From an uncultured Prevotellaceae bacterium (GTDB lineage Bacteria; Bacteroidota; Bacteroidia; Bacteroidales; Bacteroidaceae): a stretch of 64,000 bases of DNA. Positions 26,701 to 33,069 of this stretch are shown in pieces. The stretch is taken from the NCBI GenBank assembly GCA_902784755.1, contig CACZVX010000011.1, positions 1-64,000 of the forward strand, written 5' to 3'. The notes beneath the pieces are model-generated. The model worked only from the letters and a program-made list of their open reading frames with translations. It had not been told where the DNA came from and made no database searches. Made by a program: the position numbers and the translations under genes. Each line of letters opens with the position of its first letter. Positions within the stretch are counted from its first letter, which is position 1.

Positions 26701-26749
26701 TTTCTTGAAGGCCATCAATGGTTTAGGATTCTTTGAGAATCAGGAATAA
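20771..26749 (+). CDS. Two-module NRPS with terminal thioester reductase (A-T-C-A-T-R)
   Basis: A 1992-residue nonribosomal peptide synthetase. A1 spans about 1-480 (SGTTGKPKG near 151; NSYGMSE in place of NxYGPTE). T1 spans about 505-585 with phosphopantetheine Ser536 (GLTSLSAI). C spans about 595-1015 with HHLVFDG at 724-730 (HHxxxDG intact). A2 spans about 1030-1505 (SGSTGRPKG at 1157-1165; NCYGPTE; KSGDYARW). T2 spans about 1515-1590 with Ser1541 (GGTSLVV). The reductase spans about 1620-1990 with GATGFLG at 1631-1637 and YIHSK at 1787-1791, the NAD(P)H and catalytic motifs of Lys2/MxcG-type reductases. The module starts with A, with no starter C domain, so the first residue should stay un-acylated. 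The expected product is a dipeptide released as an aldehyde, which can cyclise to an imine or pyrazinone. Both A domains keep the Asp that contacts an alpha-amino group. A phosphopantetheinyl transferase is needed and is not in this window. Confidence 0.96.
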   Translation: MRTFIDILQATVSKNSQKTAVVAEDGKLTYEQLWQRSNAIAHAVVKACEGKEEKRVLLILPRIADYLSATIGVMKAGGTFITANPAYPAGRINAIIEDAQPALVITTTAIWKERKEEINAQEPLLIEQLPSDVSDINLSTPEQEAYILFTSGTTGKPKGILHTMASLTAFATDDICGKTADEPFNHLVVADHTFIAFMYIYQALARGGEGHILSEERRTDLMYINDYIREHQIYHTFMGSLMGDVFLASFETTLGVLNLGGERLPAIAKEHLQQVKVFNSYGMSECAPAALYLLQGDEEVVPIGKPLSDGRIYLLDENRMPVAEGELGEIAVCSCHAAKEYFHQPELTAKTFVPCPDDASKTMVMTGDRGRMDQNGNLIHCGRKDNMVKLRGMRIETGEIENRAMQMAAIRNAVCAVKKVAGEDQLCLYYDSEKSIGEENLKAFLAETLAEYMVPTYYIYMEKFELNKNGKIDRSSLPEPGNAVSTETQEAVMTQEVQQTATLNVLEQQIHDILTEIMGISSIAPDTNLGLLGLTSLSAIKVAVAVQKRFKVSLDAKALVKSGTLRSIDDEILTSLLSAQNGEKGSTEESTRKGGVEGTAPLTAPQQGIYFECMKNPSETIYNLPSLLRFPVGADRLAEAVTKVIAMHPVMAAHFEQQDAEIVQVIDAELALQPIVGRSTLKEAELDEYKHRFVAPFKLQNGPLYRAEVIDLGNERSALLLDVHHLVFDGGSMELFANQLCNLLDGKEPEPEMCSYMEYAQEVNEEELQAAKAFFAEQLQTCEGATEIPADIKSTKEKGETHRAECAVDWEKIETSAREMGVTAATLMLAAVDYTVARFTGAHDAYICTVSSGRSNLKIADTVGMFVNTLALASHIGDETTAEYVHKVSDSFDATMRHENYPFAQVASDHGFQPQIAYAYQRGLLSAYSVGGKAVEMESLEADAPMFKINILILDKGVVVEYDDNYYSEKMGKQLAQSIVATAMHITENRETPVKHLSIVSEEQEKELEGLHTVAKAEAPFRFFHECISHYAQTQPDHEALIGCDARFTYAEMDRVTTHIALALRQRGVKDGDRVALLLPRTSRLILSMFGVLKAGAAYIPCDPEYPEDRVKLILEDSEAKLIITPELAEELINSEVSGELHTEITPDNLAYLIYTSGSTGRPKGVMLRHEGICNYLYGHPANVFAHGVATDANRVLSVTTISFDAALQDIGMALYNGKTLIVATEEQANNPLELSKLIQEQHIDMVSGTPSRWMTWLTSDDFAKAISQIKIARAGGEKFSDQLLEQLRGVTKARIFNCYGPTEITVASNNAELTHAERVTVGRPQLNVTEFIVDNDGNELPQGVVGELYIGGKGVARGYNNLDKMTAERFVEYHGIRIYKSGDYARWEADGNVTILGRTDNQIKLRGLRIELGEIENVMLKVEGVEKVVILIRKIGGKEHLCAYYTADREIAPDALKAEISKSLTQYMVPTAYLQLETMPMTPNGKTDVKALPEPVLAITSAYTEPANDAERTFCDIFAEILQMDRVGATDNFFELGGTSLVVTRVIIMADKAGMKVAYGDVFDNPTPRQLAALVTGVTVDEKAAEGGDNVDEVIVNYDYTAIDNVLRHNVIDTFRQGECQPLGNVMITGATGFLGIHILHELLNSEAQTIYCLVRGKTLQAAEQRLRTLLFYYFDNSYSELFGNRLNVILGDVTNNLVEVCGDIQIDTIFNCAAIVKHFSKGTEIEDVNVGGARACIEYCLTKNARLVHISTASTRGLSINDTPAPEEVFTERRLYMGQFLGNKYIHSKFEAERYILEAVALHGLSAKIMRVGNLSARSTDGEFQVNFGTNSFMGRIKVYNMLGCCPHTMRTMPLEFSPINEVSKAIILLATTPKECTVFHPYNNHAQQLGDVLAELSKVTGGVEFVEQEDFDAAMDAAQANPEKARILSSMLAYQNAAHGQKTADVRRDNEYTTQVLFRLGYSWTPTSWDYVRRFLKAINGLGFFENQE

Positions 26750-26766
26750 TGATTCTTATTACAAAT

Positions 26767-26805
26767 AGTGGGGATGTCAGCATTTGTCCGACATCCCCAC
26801 TTTTT
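26767..26805. terminator. Bidirectional terminator between NRPS and kduD
   Basis: Perfect 12-bp stem AGTGGGGATGTC (26767-26778) with GACATCCCCACT (26790-26801), 11-base loop, followed by T's. It lies between the NRPS stop and the convergent kduD stop. Confidence 0.9.
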
Positions 26806-26824
26806 AATACTCATCAGCTATCGC

Positions 26825-27628
26825 TTATTGAGGCTGCTTGCCGATGTAAGCCAGGATACCACCGTCCACATAAAGCACGTGGCCGTTAACGGCATCAGAA
26901 GCATGAGAAGCCAGGAATACAGCGGGACCACCGAGCTCAGAAGGATCGAGCCAACGGCCAGCAGGAGTTTTTGCGCAGATGAAGCTGTCGAATGGATGAC
27001 GGCTGCCGTCTGGCTGACGCTCACGAAGAGGTGCTGTCTGTGGAGTAGCGATGTAACCCGGGCCGATACCGTTGCACTGGATGTTGTATTCGCCATACTC
27101 AGAGCAGATGTTACGAGTAAGCATCTTCAGACCACCCTTAGCGGCTGCATAAGCAGAAACGGTCTCACGACCCAGCTCAGACATCATAGAGCAGATATTG
27201 ATAATCTTACCCTCGCGACGCTCCATCATCTCGGGGATGACAGCAGAAGAAACGATGAAAGGAGCTACCAGGTCAACGTCGATAACCTGCTGGAACTCGC
27301 GACGCTCCATCTCGTGCATAGGGATACGCTTGATGATACCAGCGTTGTTCACCAGAATATCAATCTGACCAACCTCAGCGTGAATCTTCTCCACGAGTGC
27401 CTTCACGGCCACTTCGTCAGTCACGTCGCAAACATAGCCCTTCACATTCTCGATGCCAGCCTCTTTGTAGTTGTTCAAACCACGCTCCAGAGCAGCCTCG
27501 TTGATGTCGTTGAAAATAATGTTCTTAATACCTGCTGCAACAAAAGCCTTAGCAATGTTGAAGCCAATTCCGTAGGATGCGCCAGTGATCCAGGCGTTTT
27601 TTCCTTCCAGTGAAAATGGATTTGCCAT
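26825..27628 (-). CDS. kduD: KduD-type dehydrogenase (2-deoxy-D-gluconate/5-keto-gluconate dehydrogenase)
   Basis: A 267-residue short-chain dehydrogenase. The cofactor loop TGASYGIG is at 15-22, NNAGI at 94-98 and the catalytic Y160-x3-K164 (YAAAK) is intact. The sequence is closest in feel to KduD/gluconate 5-dehydrogenase (ICSMMSELGRETVSAYAA, NGIGPGYIATPQTAPLR), which interconverts 2,5-diketo-3-deoxygluconate and 2-keto-3-deoxygluconate in breakdown of unsaturated uronates from pectin or glycosaminoglycans. The kduI gene lies 97 bases upstream on the same strand, which supports the assignment. Confidence 0.92.
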   Translation of the reverse strand: MANPFSLEGKNAWITGASYGIGFNIAKAFVAAGIKNIIFNDINEAALERGLNNYKEAGIENVKGYVCDVTDEVAVKALVEKIHAEVGQIDILVNNAGIIKRIPMHEMERREFQQVIDVDLVAPFIVSSAVIPEMMERREGKIINICSMMSELGRETVSAYAAAKGGLKMLTRNICSEYGEYNIQCNGIGPGYIATPQTAPLRERQPDGSRHPFDSFICAKTPAGRWLDPSELGGPAVFLASHASDAVNGHVLYVDGGILAYIGKQPQ

Positions 27629-27700
27629 AATAGTTTTAAGTTTATGAGTTTTAAAAGTTTATGAGTTTATGAGTTTTAAAATTTGTGAGTTTAATAGTCT
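27627..27700. repeat. Short AT-rich tandem repeats between kduI and kduD
   Basis: Units resembling AGTTTATGAGTTTTAAAA occur about four times in imperfect tandem (27636-27690). They fill the gap between the two kdu genes. No hairpin or promoter is evident within them. Confidence 0.6.
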
Positions 27701-27725
27701 AAAAGTTGAATTTCTTTTTTTACCT

Positions 27726-28568
27726 TTACTTCAGATCTGTGATCTTCGAGAAATCTTGATCTCCATAATCGAGGTTCTCACCACCCATACCCCAGATAAA
27801 GGTGTAGTTATGAGTAGCGGCAGCGGAGTGGATACTCCATTCAGGGGAGAGAACGGCCTGATCGCCACGCATCCAGATGTGACGGGTTTCATCGACTTCG
27901 CCCATAAAGTGGCAGACAGCCTGATCCTCGGGGAGTTCGAAATAGAAGTAAGCTTCCATGCGACGACTGTGCACATGAGCAGGCATTGTGTTCCATACAC
28001 TACCGGGAGCCAGTTCGGTCATACCCATCTGTAACTGACAGGTAGGAAGCACCTGATTGACGAGCATCTTGTTGATGTCGCGCTCGTTGGACATCTCAAG
28101 AGAGCCCATGTGAGCCACCACGGCATTCTCCTTCGTTACCTTCTTACAGGGATATGACTGATGGGCGGTGGTGGAATTGAAATAGAACTTAGCGGGGTTT
28201 TGGACATCGTCGCTACGGAAGATGACATTACGGTCACCACTACCAATGTAGAGAGCCTCCTTGTAGTTGAGATGGAAGCACTCATCCCCAACTGTCACTT
28301 CGCCAGGTCCACCCACGTTATAAATACCTACTTCACGGCGTGTGGTGAAGAAGGGAGCCTTCAGCGGGTCGATAGCCTCCAGTTTCAAGGCTTCGGCAAC
28401 GGGCATGGCTCCACCAACAACCATACGGTCGTACATGGAATAAACCATATTCACTTCATCGGCAGCAAAAACGCGCTCAATAAGAAAATCACGGCGCAAA
28501 CGTGCGGTGTCATAATGCTTTGCGTCCTCAGGATGGGCAGCATATCTCAGTTCATAATTCGTTTTCAT
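27726..28568 (-). CDS. kduI: 4-deoxy-L-threo-5-hexosulose-uronate ketol-isomerase
   Basis: A 280-residue cupin isomerase converting 4-deoxy-5-keto-uronate to 2,5-diketo-3-deoxygluconate, the substrate of KduD. The zinc ligands are clear: H198 and H200 (MPAHVHSRR), E205 (MEAY) and H247 (WSIHSAAATHNY), at nearly the same numbering as in E. coli KduI. The ATG at 28568 (MKTNYELRYAAHPED) matches the family start; an in-frame upstream ATG at 28604 would put the -7 box inside the gene. The gene has its own promoter and a 12-bp inverted repeat just upstream of the -7 box. Confidence 0.96.
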   Translation of the reverse strand: MKTNYELRYAAHPEDAKHYDTARLRRDFLIERVFAADEVNMVYSMYDRMVVGGAMPVAEALKLEAIDPLKAPFFTTRREVGIYNVGGPGEVTVGDECFHLNYKEALYIGSGDRNVIFRSDDVQNPAKFYFNSTTAHQSYPCKKVTKENAVVAHMGSLEMSNERDINKMLVNQVLPTCQLQMGMTELAPGSVWNTMPAHVHSRRMEAYFYFELPEDQAVCHFMGEVDETRHIWMRGDQAVLSPEWSIHSAAATHNYTFIWGMGGENLDYGDQDFSKITDLK

Positions 28569-28593
28569 ATCACATTTTTGATTTGTCTGACTG

Positions 28594-28601
28594 CAAAGAT
28601 A
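28594..28601 (-). promoter_or_regulatory. -7 element of the kduI promoter
   Basis: On the minus strand TATCTTTG (28601 down to 28594), 26 bases before the kduI ATG. No good -33 match lies at the expected 19-20 bases upstream, and that spot is inside the inverted repeat 28609-28641. Confidence 0.65.
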
Positions 28602-28608
28602 CACAAAA

Positions 28609-28641
28609 AAATCGTATCATTTACTTTAGATGATACGATTT
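28609..28641. repeat. 12-bp inverted repeat, candidate operator of kduI
   Basis: AAATCGTATCAT (28609-28620) and ATGATACGATTT (28630-28641) are exact reverse complements with a 9-base spacer. The element covers the -33 position of the kduI promoter and lies between kduI and the divergent phosphatase gene, so it is placed to act as a regulator binding site. Confidence 0.65.
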
Positions 28642-28683
28642 AAGTTAGATTAATACTTAGTTTTGCTGTTTTTCAGTCCATCT

Positions 28684-28715
28684 TTTGTCCATGTTAAAAA
28701 TAATTTATATTTTTG
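28684..28715 (+). promoter_or_regulatory. Promoter of the SpoIIE-type phosphatase gene
   Basis: TTTG at 28684-28687, 20 bases, TATTTTTG at 28708-28715, 35 bases before the ATG at 28750. Confidence 0.6.
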
Positions 28716-28749
28716 CGCATAGAAATGAAGTGGAATTTCATATTTGAAC

Positions 28750-30372
28750 ATGAAAAATTGGAAAAGATATAACATCATCGGACTTTTCATTGCCACGCTG
28801 TTGGTACTGGGAATCGTCAGTTTGAATGCCTATCTCAACTTCTCCCACATGGCGGAAGATACAAAACATATGGCAGAAGCGGACCTTGACTATGCAAATC
28901 TGCGTATCAACAACGAAATGAACCATGTGGAACAAATCGTCAACGATGTGTTGCCGACAGTGAGGATGATGGTCAATGCCGGTGCTACCGACAGCATCCT
29001 GCATATTTCGAGGAATGTGCTGAAGGAATACGAATTCGTGTTGGCGTGTGAGATGGTGTTCTGCCCTAATGATTCCAATCATAAAGGAAGGATGGTCTCG
29101 GTGGGTATGCATCGCAGAGGCAAGGTGATAGAAGAGCACAACGCCGCCAATGACACCATAGACTACACGCAGCGGGAATGGTATATCATACCAGTGAACG
29201 AACATCGTCAGGTGTGGACAGATCCCTACTTTGCACAGACTCTGAATAAAACGGTATGTACGCGAGCAGCACCTGTGACCAACAACCAAGGGAAAGTGAT
29301 AGGTGTGTTTTTTGTGGATGTTCCGCTCGACTGGCTACAGAAAGGTTTGGACGTTTCGAAAATGTATAATGGTTCTCGCTACATGCTGTTGAACATCGTG
29401 GGGCGTGTGGTGCTGAGTTCAGATTCCATTCAGGAGATGCCCGATAGTACCCAAAACCTTATCTATCGGGGTAAAGTGGGTAATCGTGGATCCCAGTTGC
29501 TGATTGCCGTACCTATAAAGGAAATCTATTCTAAGATAATTAATATGTCGCTCATCTCGGGTTTGCTGTTGCTGCTAACGGCACTCCTGATCTTATATAT
29601 CTTGCATAGAGCCGTTAGAAGTGCTTTCAAACTGCAGGCTGCCACCTTCCATAACGAGGTGATGAACAAGGAACTGAGTATTGCCAATGATATCCAGATG
29701 GGCATGGTGCGTGCAAAAGAACTGAATCTTCCTGAGGTGGAGTTATATGCCTCGATGAAACCTGCAAAGGCCGTAGGTGGTGACCTTTATGATTATGACG
29801 TGATTGACGGGCGTCTTTTCTTCTGTGTGGGCGACGTCAGCGGTAAGGGTATTCCTGCTGCTCTCTTCATGACCACGGCCGTCAATCTGTTCCGTATGGC
29901 CATCAAGTCGCAGACAGATCCCACTGCCATTGCTACTCAGATGAACGAACTGCTAAGTCAGAATAATCGTCGCTCCATGTTCGTTTCCATGTTTATTGGT
30001 GTAGTCGATCTGAAGACAGGCGTGCTCAATTTCTGTAACGCGGGTCATAATCCGCCAGTGGTTGATGGCCGCTTTATGGAAGTAAAGGCTAACATACCAC
30101 TTGGGCTGGTAGGGGATATGGTTTTCGAAAGTGAGACCTATAGTAATATCATAGGTAAGCCGCTTTTCTTCTATACCGACGGATTGAATGAGGCAAAGAG
30201 TATTGACAATGAACAGTTCGGCAACGAACGTCTGCTATCGGAGTTGAAGGCAAAGCCCTTCAAGAGTTGTAGCGAAAGGGTGGAATGGATGAGGTCTGCC
30301 GTAGAAAAACATACGGAGGGAGCCGAGCCTAGTGATGACTTGACGATGATGTGTATCGAAGTAAAAAAGTGA
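28750..30372 (+). CDS. Membrane-bound SpoIIE/PP2C serine phosphatase with Cache-type sensor
   Basis: A 540-residue protein: TM1 at about 8-28, extracytoplasmic region 30-264 with Cache-like features (REWYIIPVN, WTDPYFAQTLNKTVCTRAAPV), TM2 at about 265-287, a short linker helix, and a PP2C/SpoIIE domain at about 335-540. Metal-binding and core motifs are intact: GGDLYDY (D345), GDVSGKGIPAALFM (D362), NAGHNPP, YTDGLNEA (D477) and SDDLTMM (D529/D530). Such enzymes dephosphorylate STAS antagonists in response to an external signal. The STAS and kinase genes of the NRPS operon lie 12 kb upstream, so this is the likely phosphatase arm of the same switch. The ATG at 28750 is preferred to a TTG two codons earlier. 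Confidence 0.93.
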   Translation: MKNWKRYNIIGLFIATLLVLGIVSLNAYLNFSHMAEDTKHMAEADLDYANLRINNEMNHVEQIVNDVLPTVRMMVNAGATDSILHISRNVLKEYEFVLACEMVFCPNDSNHKGRMVSVGMHRRGKVIEEHNAANDTIDYTQREWYIIPVNEHRQVWTDPYFAQTLNKTVCTRAAPVTNNQGKVIGVFFVDVPLDWLQKGLDVSKMYNGSRYMLLNIVGRVVLSSDSIQEMPDSTQNLIYRGKVGNRGSQLLIAVPIKEIYSKIINMSLISGLLLLLTALLILYILHRAVRSAFKLQAATFHNEVMNKELSIANDIQMGMVRAKELNLPEVELYASMKPAKAVGGDLYDYDVIDGRLFFCVGDVSGKGIPAALFMTTAVNLFRMAIKSQTDPTAIATQMNELLSQNNRRSMFVSMFIGVVDLKTGVLNFCNAGHNPPVVDGRFMEVKANIPLGLVGDMVFESETYSNIIGKPLFFYTDGLNEAKSIDNEQFGNERLLSELKAKPFKSCSERVEWMRSAVEKHTEGAEPSDDLTMMCIEVKK

Positions 30373-30652
30373 TTCGTTTTAAAAGACAAAACTCAGCCAA
30401 CTCAGCACCAGCCTTAAACTTGGCAACCTTCTTGGCAGCAATCTGAATCTTCTCCTTAGTAGCGGGGTTGATACCTTCGCGAGCGGGACGCTCGTTAACA
30501 CTGAAAGTACCGAAGCCAATAAGCTGTACCTTTTCACCTGCCACAAGGGCTTCCTTAATAGCTGCAGTTGTAGCGTCTAATGCCTTCTTAGCGTCAGCCT
30601 TGGTCAGACCAGCGCCTGCTGCGATCTTGTCGATCAATTCAGATTTGTTCAT
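30329..30652 (-). CDS. HU-family DNA-binding protein with aberrant C-terminal extension
   Basis: A 107-residue protein. Residues 1-87 are a normal HU (MNKSELIDKIAAGAGLTKAD, VQLIGFGTFSVNERPAREG, then NPATKEKIQIAAKK and FKAGAELAE), a nucleoid protein that bends DNA as a dimer. A standard HU would stop three or four residues later. Here the frame instead continues for about 20 residues (FCLLKRITF..., TSSSSHH), and the last 44 bases are antisense to the 3' end of the phosphatase gene. The normal end of the HU gene thus seems to have been lost and replaced by the neighbour's sequence. The DNA-binding arms and dimer core are intact, so it is probably functional. Confidence 0.9.
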   Translation of the reverse strand: MNKSELIDKIAAGAGLTKADAKKALDATTAAIKEALVAGEKVQLIGFGTFSVNERPAREGINPATKEKIQIAAKKVAKFKAGAELAEFCLLKRITFLLRYTSSSSHH

Positions 30653-30712
30653 AACTTGCGAATTTTATTAAATTATTAATGTTAAAAAATTACCTGTTTT
30701 AGAATTTCTTCG

Positions 30713-30743
30713 CAAATATAGTTTAATCATTTCATAAAACAAA
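30713..30743 (-). promoter_or_regulatory. Promoter of the HU gene
   Basis: On the minus strand TTTG (30743-30740), 19 bases, TATATTTG (30720-30713): a complete Bacteroidetes promoter, about 60 bases before the HU start codon. Confidence 0.75.
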
Positions 30744-30912
30744 CAAAAAAACGAAAAAAATAGAGAAATTAACGAAAAATAGTACGTAAAGGCCCGATTT
30801 TGTGTAAAATAACGGATATTTTTCGTAATTTTGCGCCCGAATAAATGGTGAACGGCGCTTTTGTGTCTTAAAACCAGAAGTCAGAAACTTGAAACTTGAA
30901 AATCAAAAGCTT

Positions 30913-31830
30913 ATGCGTAATATACCCGTTATTACCAAGAACTTACTGATAATAAACGTGCTGATGTTCTTAGCCACCTACGTATTTATGCGTACGGGTT
31001 TGGACTTGAACGAACTGCTGGGTCTCCATTTCTTTATGGCCAGCAATTTCCATCTTTATCAGTTTGTGACCTACATGTTTATGCATGGAGGCTTTGCCCA
31101 TTTGTTCTTCAATATGTTTGCCCTTTGGATGTTTGGCTGCGTAGTAGAGAACGTTTGGGGCCCCAAGAAATTCCTTTTTTATTACATTTGTTGCGGAATA
31201 GGTGCTGGTTTGATACAGGAGTTGGCACAGTTTGTGAACTATTATCTCATAGAAGGTCTGGGGGCTTATGACTATGTGAATCTCAATGGTGTGAGTATCA
31301 CTGTGGATGCTTATCTCAACCAGTTGACTACGGTCGGTGCTTCGGGCGCTATCTATGGCATTCTGCTTGCTTTCGGTATGCTGTTTCCCGAGGAGCGTCT
31401 GTTCATCTTCCCGCTGCCCATTCCCATCAAGGCCAAGTGGTTTATCTGTGGTTATGTAGTTCTCGAATTGTTGTCAGCACTCGGGACGCAAGGTGACGGT
31501 GTAGCTCATTTCGCCCATCTTGGCGGTATGCTCTTTGGATTCCTGATGATTATCTATTGGCGTAATCATCCTGGAGGCAGCAATGGCTACGGCAGGTCGA
31601 AAGGTGAGCAGTTCTTCGATAAGCTGAAAAACAACTGGGAGAAACGTTCGCACAAGAAAGCTGACATCAATGACCGTCGTTCTTCTGAACAGGACCGTGA
31701 CTGGCAATATAACCAGCAGAAGAAGGCTACTCAGGAGGAATTAGATGCCATTCTTGACAAGATTCGTCGTTCGGGTTATGATAGTCTGAGTGAGGAAGAG
31801 AAGAAGAAACTCTTCGACTCCGGTAAATAG
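30913..31830 (+). CDS. Rhomboid-family intramembrane serine protease
   Basis: A 305-residue membrane protein with about six helices. The catalytic serine is in GASGAIYG (S144) and the catalytic histidine in AHLGG (H202). The conserved HGGFAHLFFNMFALW block (58-72) with H63 and N67 lies in the second helix. The C-terminal 80 residues are soluble, charged and low in complexity. Rhomboids cut membrane proteins within or near the bilayer. The ATG at 30913 (MRNIPVITKN) is chosen over an upstream TTG at 30889. A TAATTTTG -7 box is present at 30826-30833. The EEP-family gene follows 49 bases later. Confidence 0.94.
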   Translation: MRNIPVITKNLLIINVLMFLATYVFMRTGLDLNELLGLHFFMASNFHLYQFVTYMFMHGGFAHLFFNMFALWMFGCVVENVWGPKKFLFYYICCGIGAGLIQELAQFVNYYLIEGLGAYDYVNLNGVSITVDAYLNQLTTVGASGAIYGILLAFGMLFPEERLFIFPLPIPIKAKWFICGYVVLELLSALGTQGDGVAHFAHLGGMLFGFLMIIYWRNHPGGSNGYGRSKGEQFFDKLKNNWEKRSHKKADINDRRSSEQDRDWQYNQQKKATQEELDAILDKIRRSGYDSLSEEEKKKLFDSGK

Positions 31831-31879
31831 TTGGGAGTTAGGCTTTGTATCCTGATTCTGAAACTGAAGACTAAAACCG

Positions 31880-32968
31880 ATGAAAGGGCTAAAAAAGTTT
31901 ACGGCTAACATGATTATGGGTGCCAATGTGGCATCCATAATTCTGATGCTACTGGTGGGCTATAGTGACCATTTGAATCCTCAGGAGCATCCCATTCTTT
32001 CGTGTCTGGGCCTCACCTTTCCAATTTTTCTGGCTATCAATTTCGGATTCTTGGCCTTTTGGGCTGTGTTTAGCTTGAAAAAAGTGGTTGTTCCAATCCT
32101 GGGCTTTATGATATGTTATTCCCCTGTGAGATCCTATTTTCCGTTGAATGTGAGTTCTTCCGAAAGTGTTGATCTTAAAGTGGTTACCTATAACGTGGCA
32201 GGTTATTCTGCAGATGAGAAAGGTGTACGTGGTGGCGGACTGGAAGGAGCACTCGGCTATGTGAGTAAGCAGAAAGATGCCGACATCATCTGTTTGCAGG
32301 AAGTCACCTTACTGGCCAAGGAAAAAGAGCCCTTTCTAAGTACGTTTCCCTATATCGAATCCTACTATCTTAAAGCTTCCGGTAGTGCTGTGGCATTGTT
32401 GAGCAAATATCCCATTATCAGCCATGAGTCGGTATGTTACGATAATGAAGATTTTGTGAGTATAGCTTATACGCTCAATGTAAAGGGGAAACCATTTATG
32501 GTTATCAATAGCCATTTGGCAACGGCAGGACTCTCTTCGGAAGACCGTCACGATTTCAATAGCATGGTTCATGGCGACAAGAAAACGGAAGTTGCCCGTG
32601 AAGAGTCGAAGCGGCTGCTGGTGAAACTGGGAGAGCAGAATGTCGTACGTTCCCGTCAGGTCAGGTCTTTAGTCCAGTTCCTGAAACGGCATACAGATAT
32701 TCCCATTCTCCTTTGCGGAGATTTCAATGATTCTCCTATCTCGTATTCCCGTTATTCCATCGGTCGGCATCTTACCGACTGTTTCCGTGAAACTGGTAAT
32801 GGTCTGGGATGGACTTTCTGGCGTGATGCCATCCGTGTGCGAATCGATTATATTTTCTGTTCATCTCATTTGACACCCTTGAGCTGTAAAGTGGACAATT
32901 CTGTCAATTCCAGTGACCATTATCCCATGATTTGTGGCTTGAAAATGGGAGGAAACGCACAAAAATAG
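31880..32968 (+). CDS. Endonuclease/exonuclease/phosphatase (EEP) family membrane protein
   Basis: A 362-residue protein with three hydrophobic segments at about 10-27, 42-63 and 66-85, followed by an EEP (DNase I-like) domain at about 100-360. Its motifs are TYNVAGYS (N105), ICLQEV (E141), INSHLATAG, LCGDFND and SDHYPMI, all in order, so the catalytic set looks complete. Substrate unknown: members cleave nucleic acids, phosphoinositides or other phosphodiesters, and membrane-anchored Bacteroidetes forms are common after rhomboid genes. Confidence 0.92.
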   Translation: MKGLKKFTANMIMGANVASIILMLLVGYSDHLNPQEHPILSCLGLTFPIFLAINFGFLAFWAVFSLKKVVVPILGFMICYSPVRSYFPLNVSSSESVDLKVVTYNVAGYSADEKGVRGGGLEGALGYVSKQKDADIICLQEVTLLAKEKEPFLSTFPYIESYYLKASGSAVALLSKYPIISHESVCYDNEDFVSIAYTLNVKGKPFMVINSHLATAGLSSEDRHDFNSMVHGDKKTEVAREESKRLLVKLGEQNVVRSRQVRSLVQFLKRHTDIPILLCGDFNDSPISYSRYSIGRHLTDCFRETGNGLGWTFWRDAIRVRIDYIFCSSHLTPLSCKVDNSVNSSDHYPMICGLKMGGNAQK

Positions 32969-33010
32969 CATTTTCTCGCACTTAAATTTCTTTAAGTTCT
33001 GAAAAATGCG

Positions 33011-33018
33011 TATCTTTG
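33011..33018 (+). promoter_or_regulatory. -7 element of the secDF promoter
   Basis: TATCTTTG, 52 bases before the secDF start codon; only a weak TTTC is found at the -33 position. Confidence 0.6.
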
Positions 33019-33069
33019 CACGCTATTTTGCGCGTATTTGAAATAATTTATTAAATAACATAACAAAAA

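Noticed and set aside
20771..26749. Assigning exact amino acids to the two NRPS adenylation domains
   Set aside because: Pocket residues read by eye do not match a well-known code closely enough; a specificity predictor is needed.
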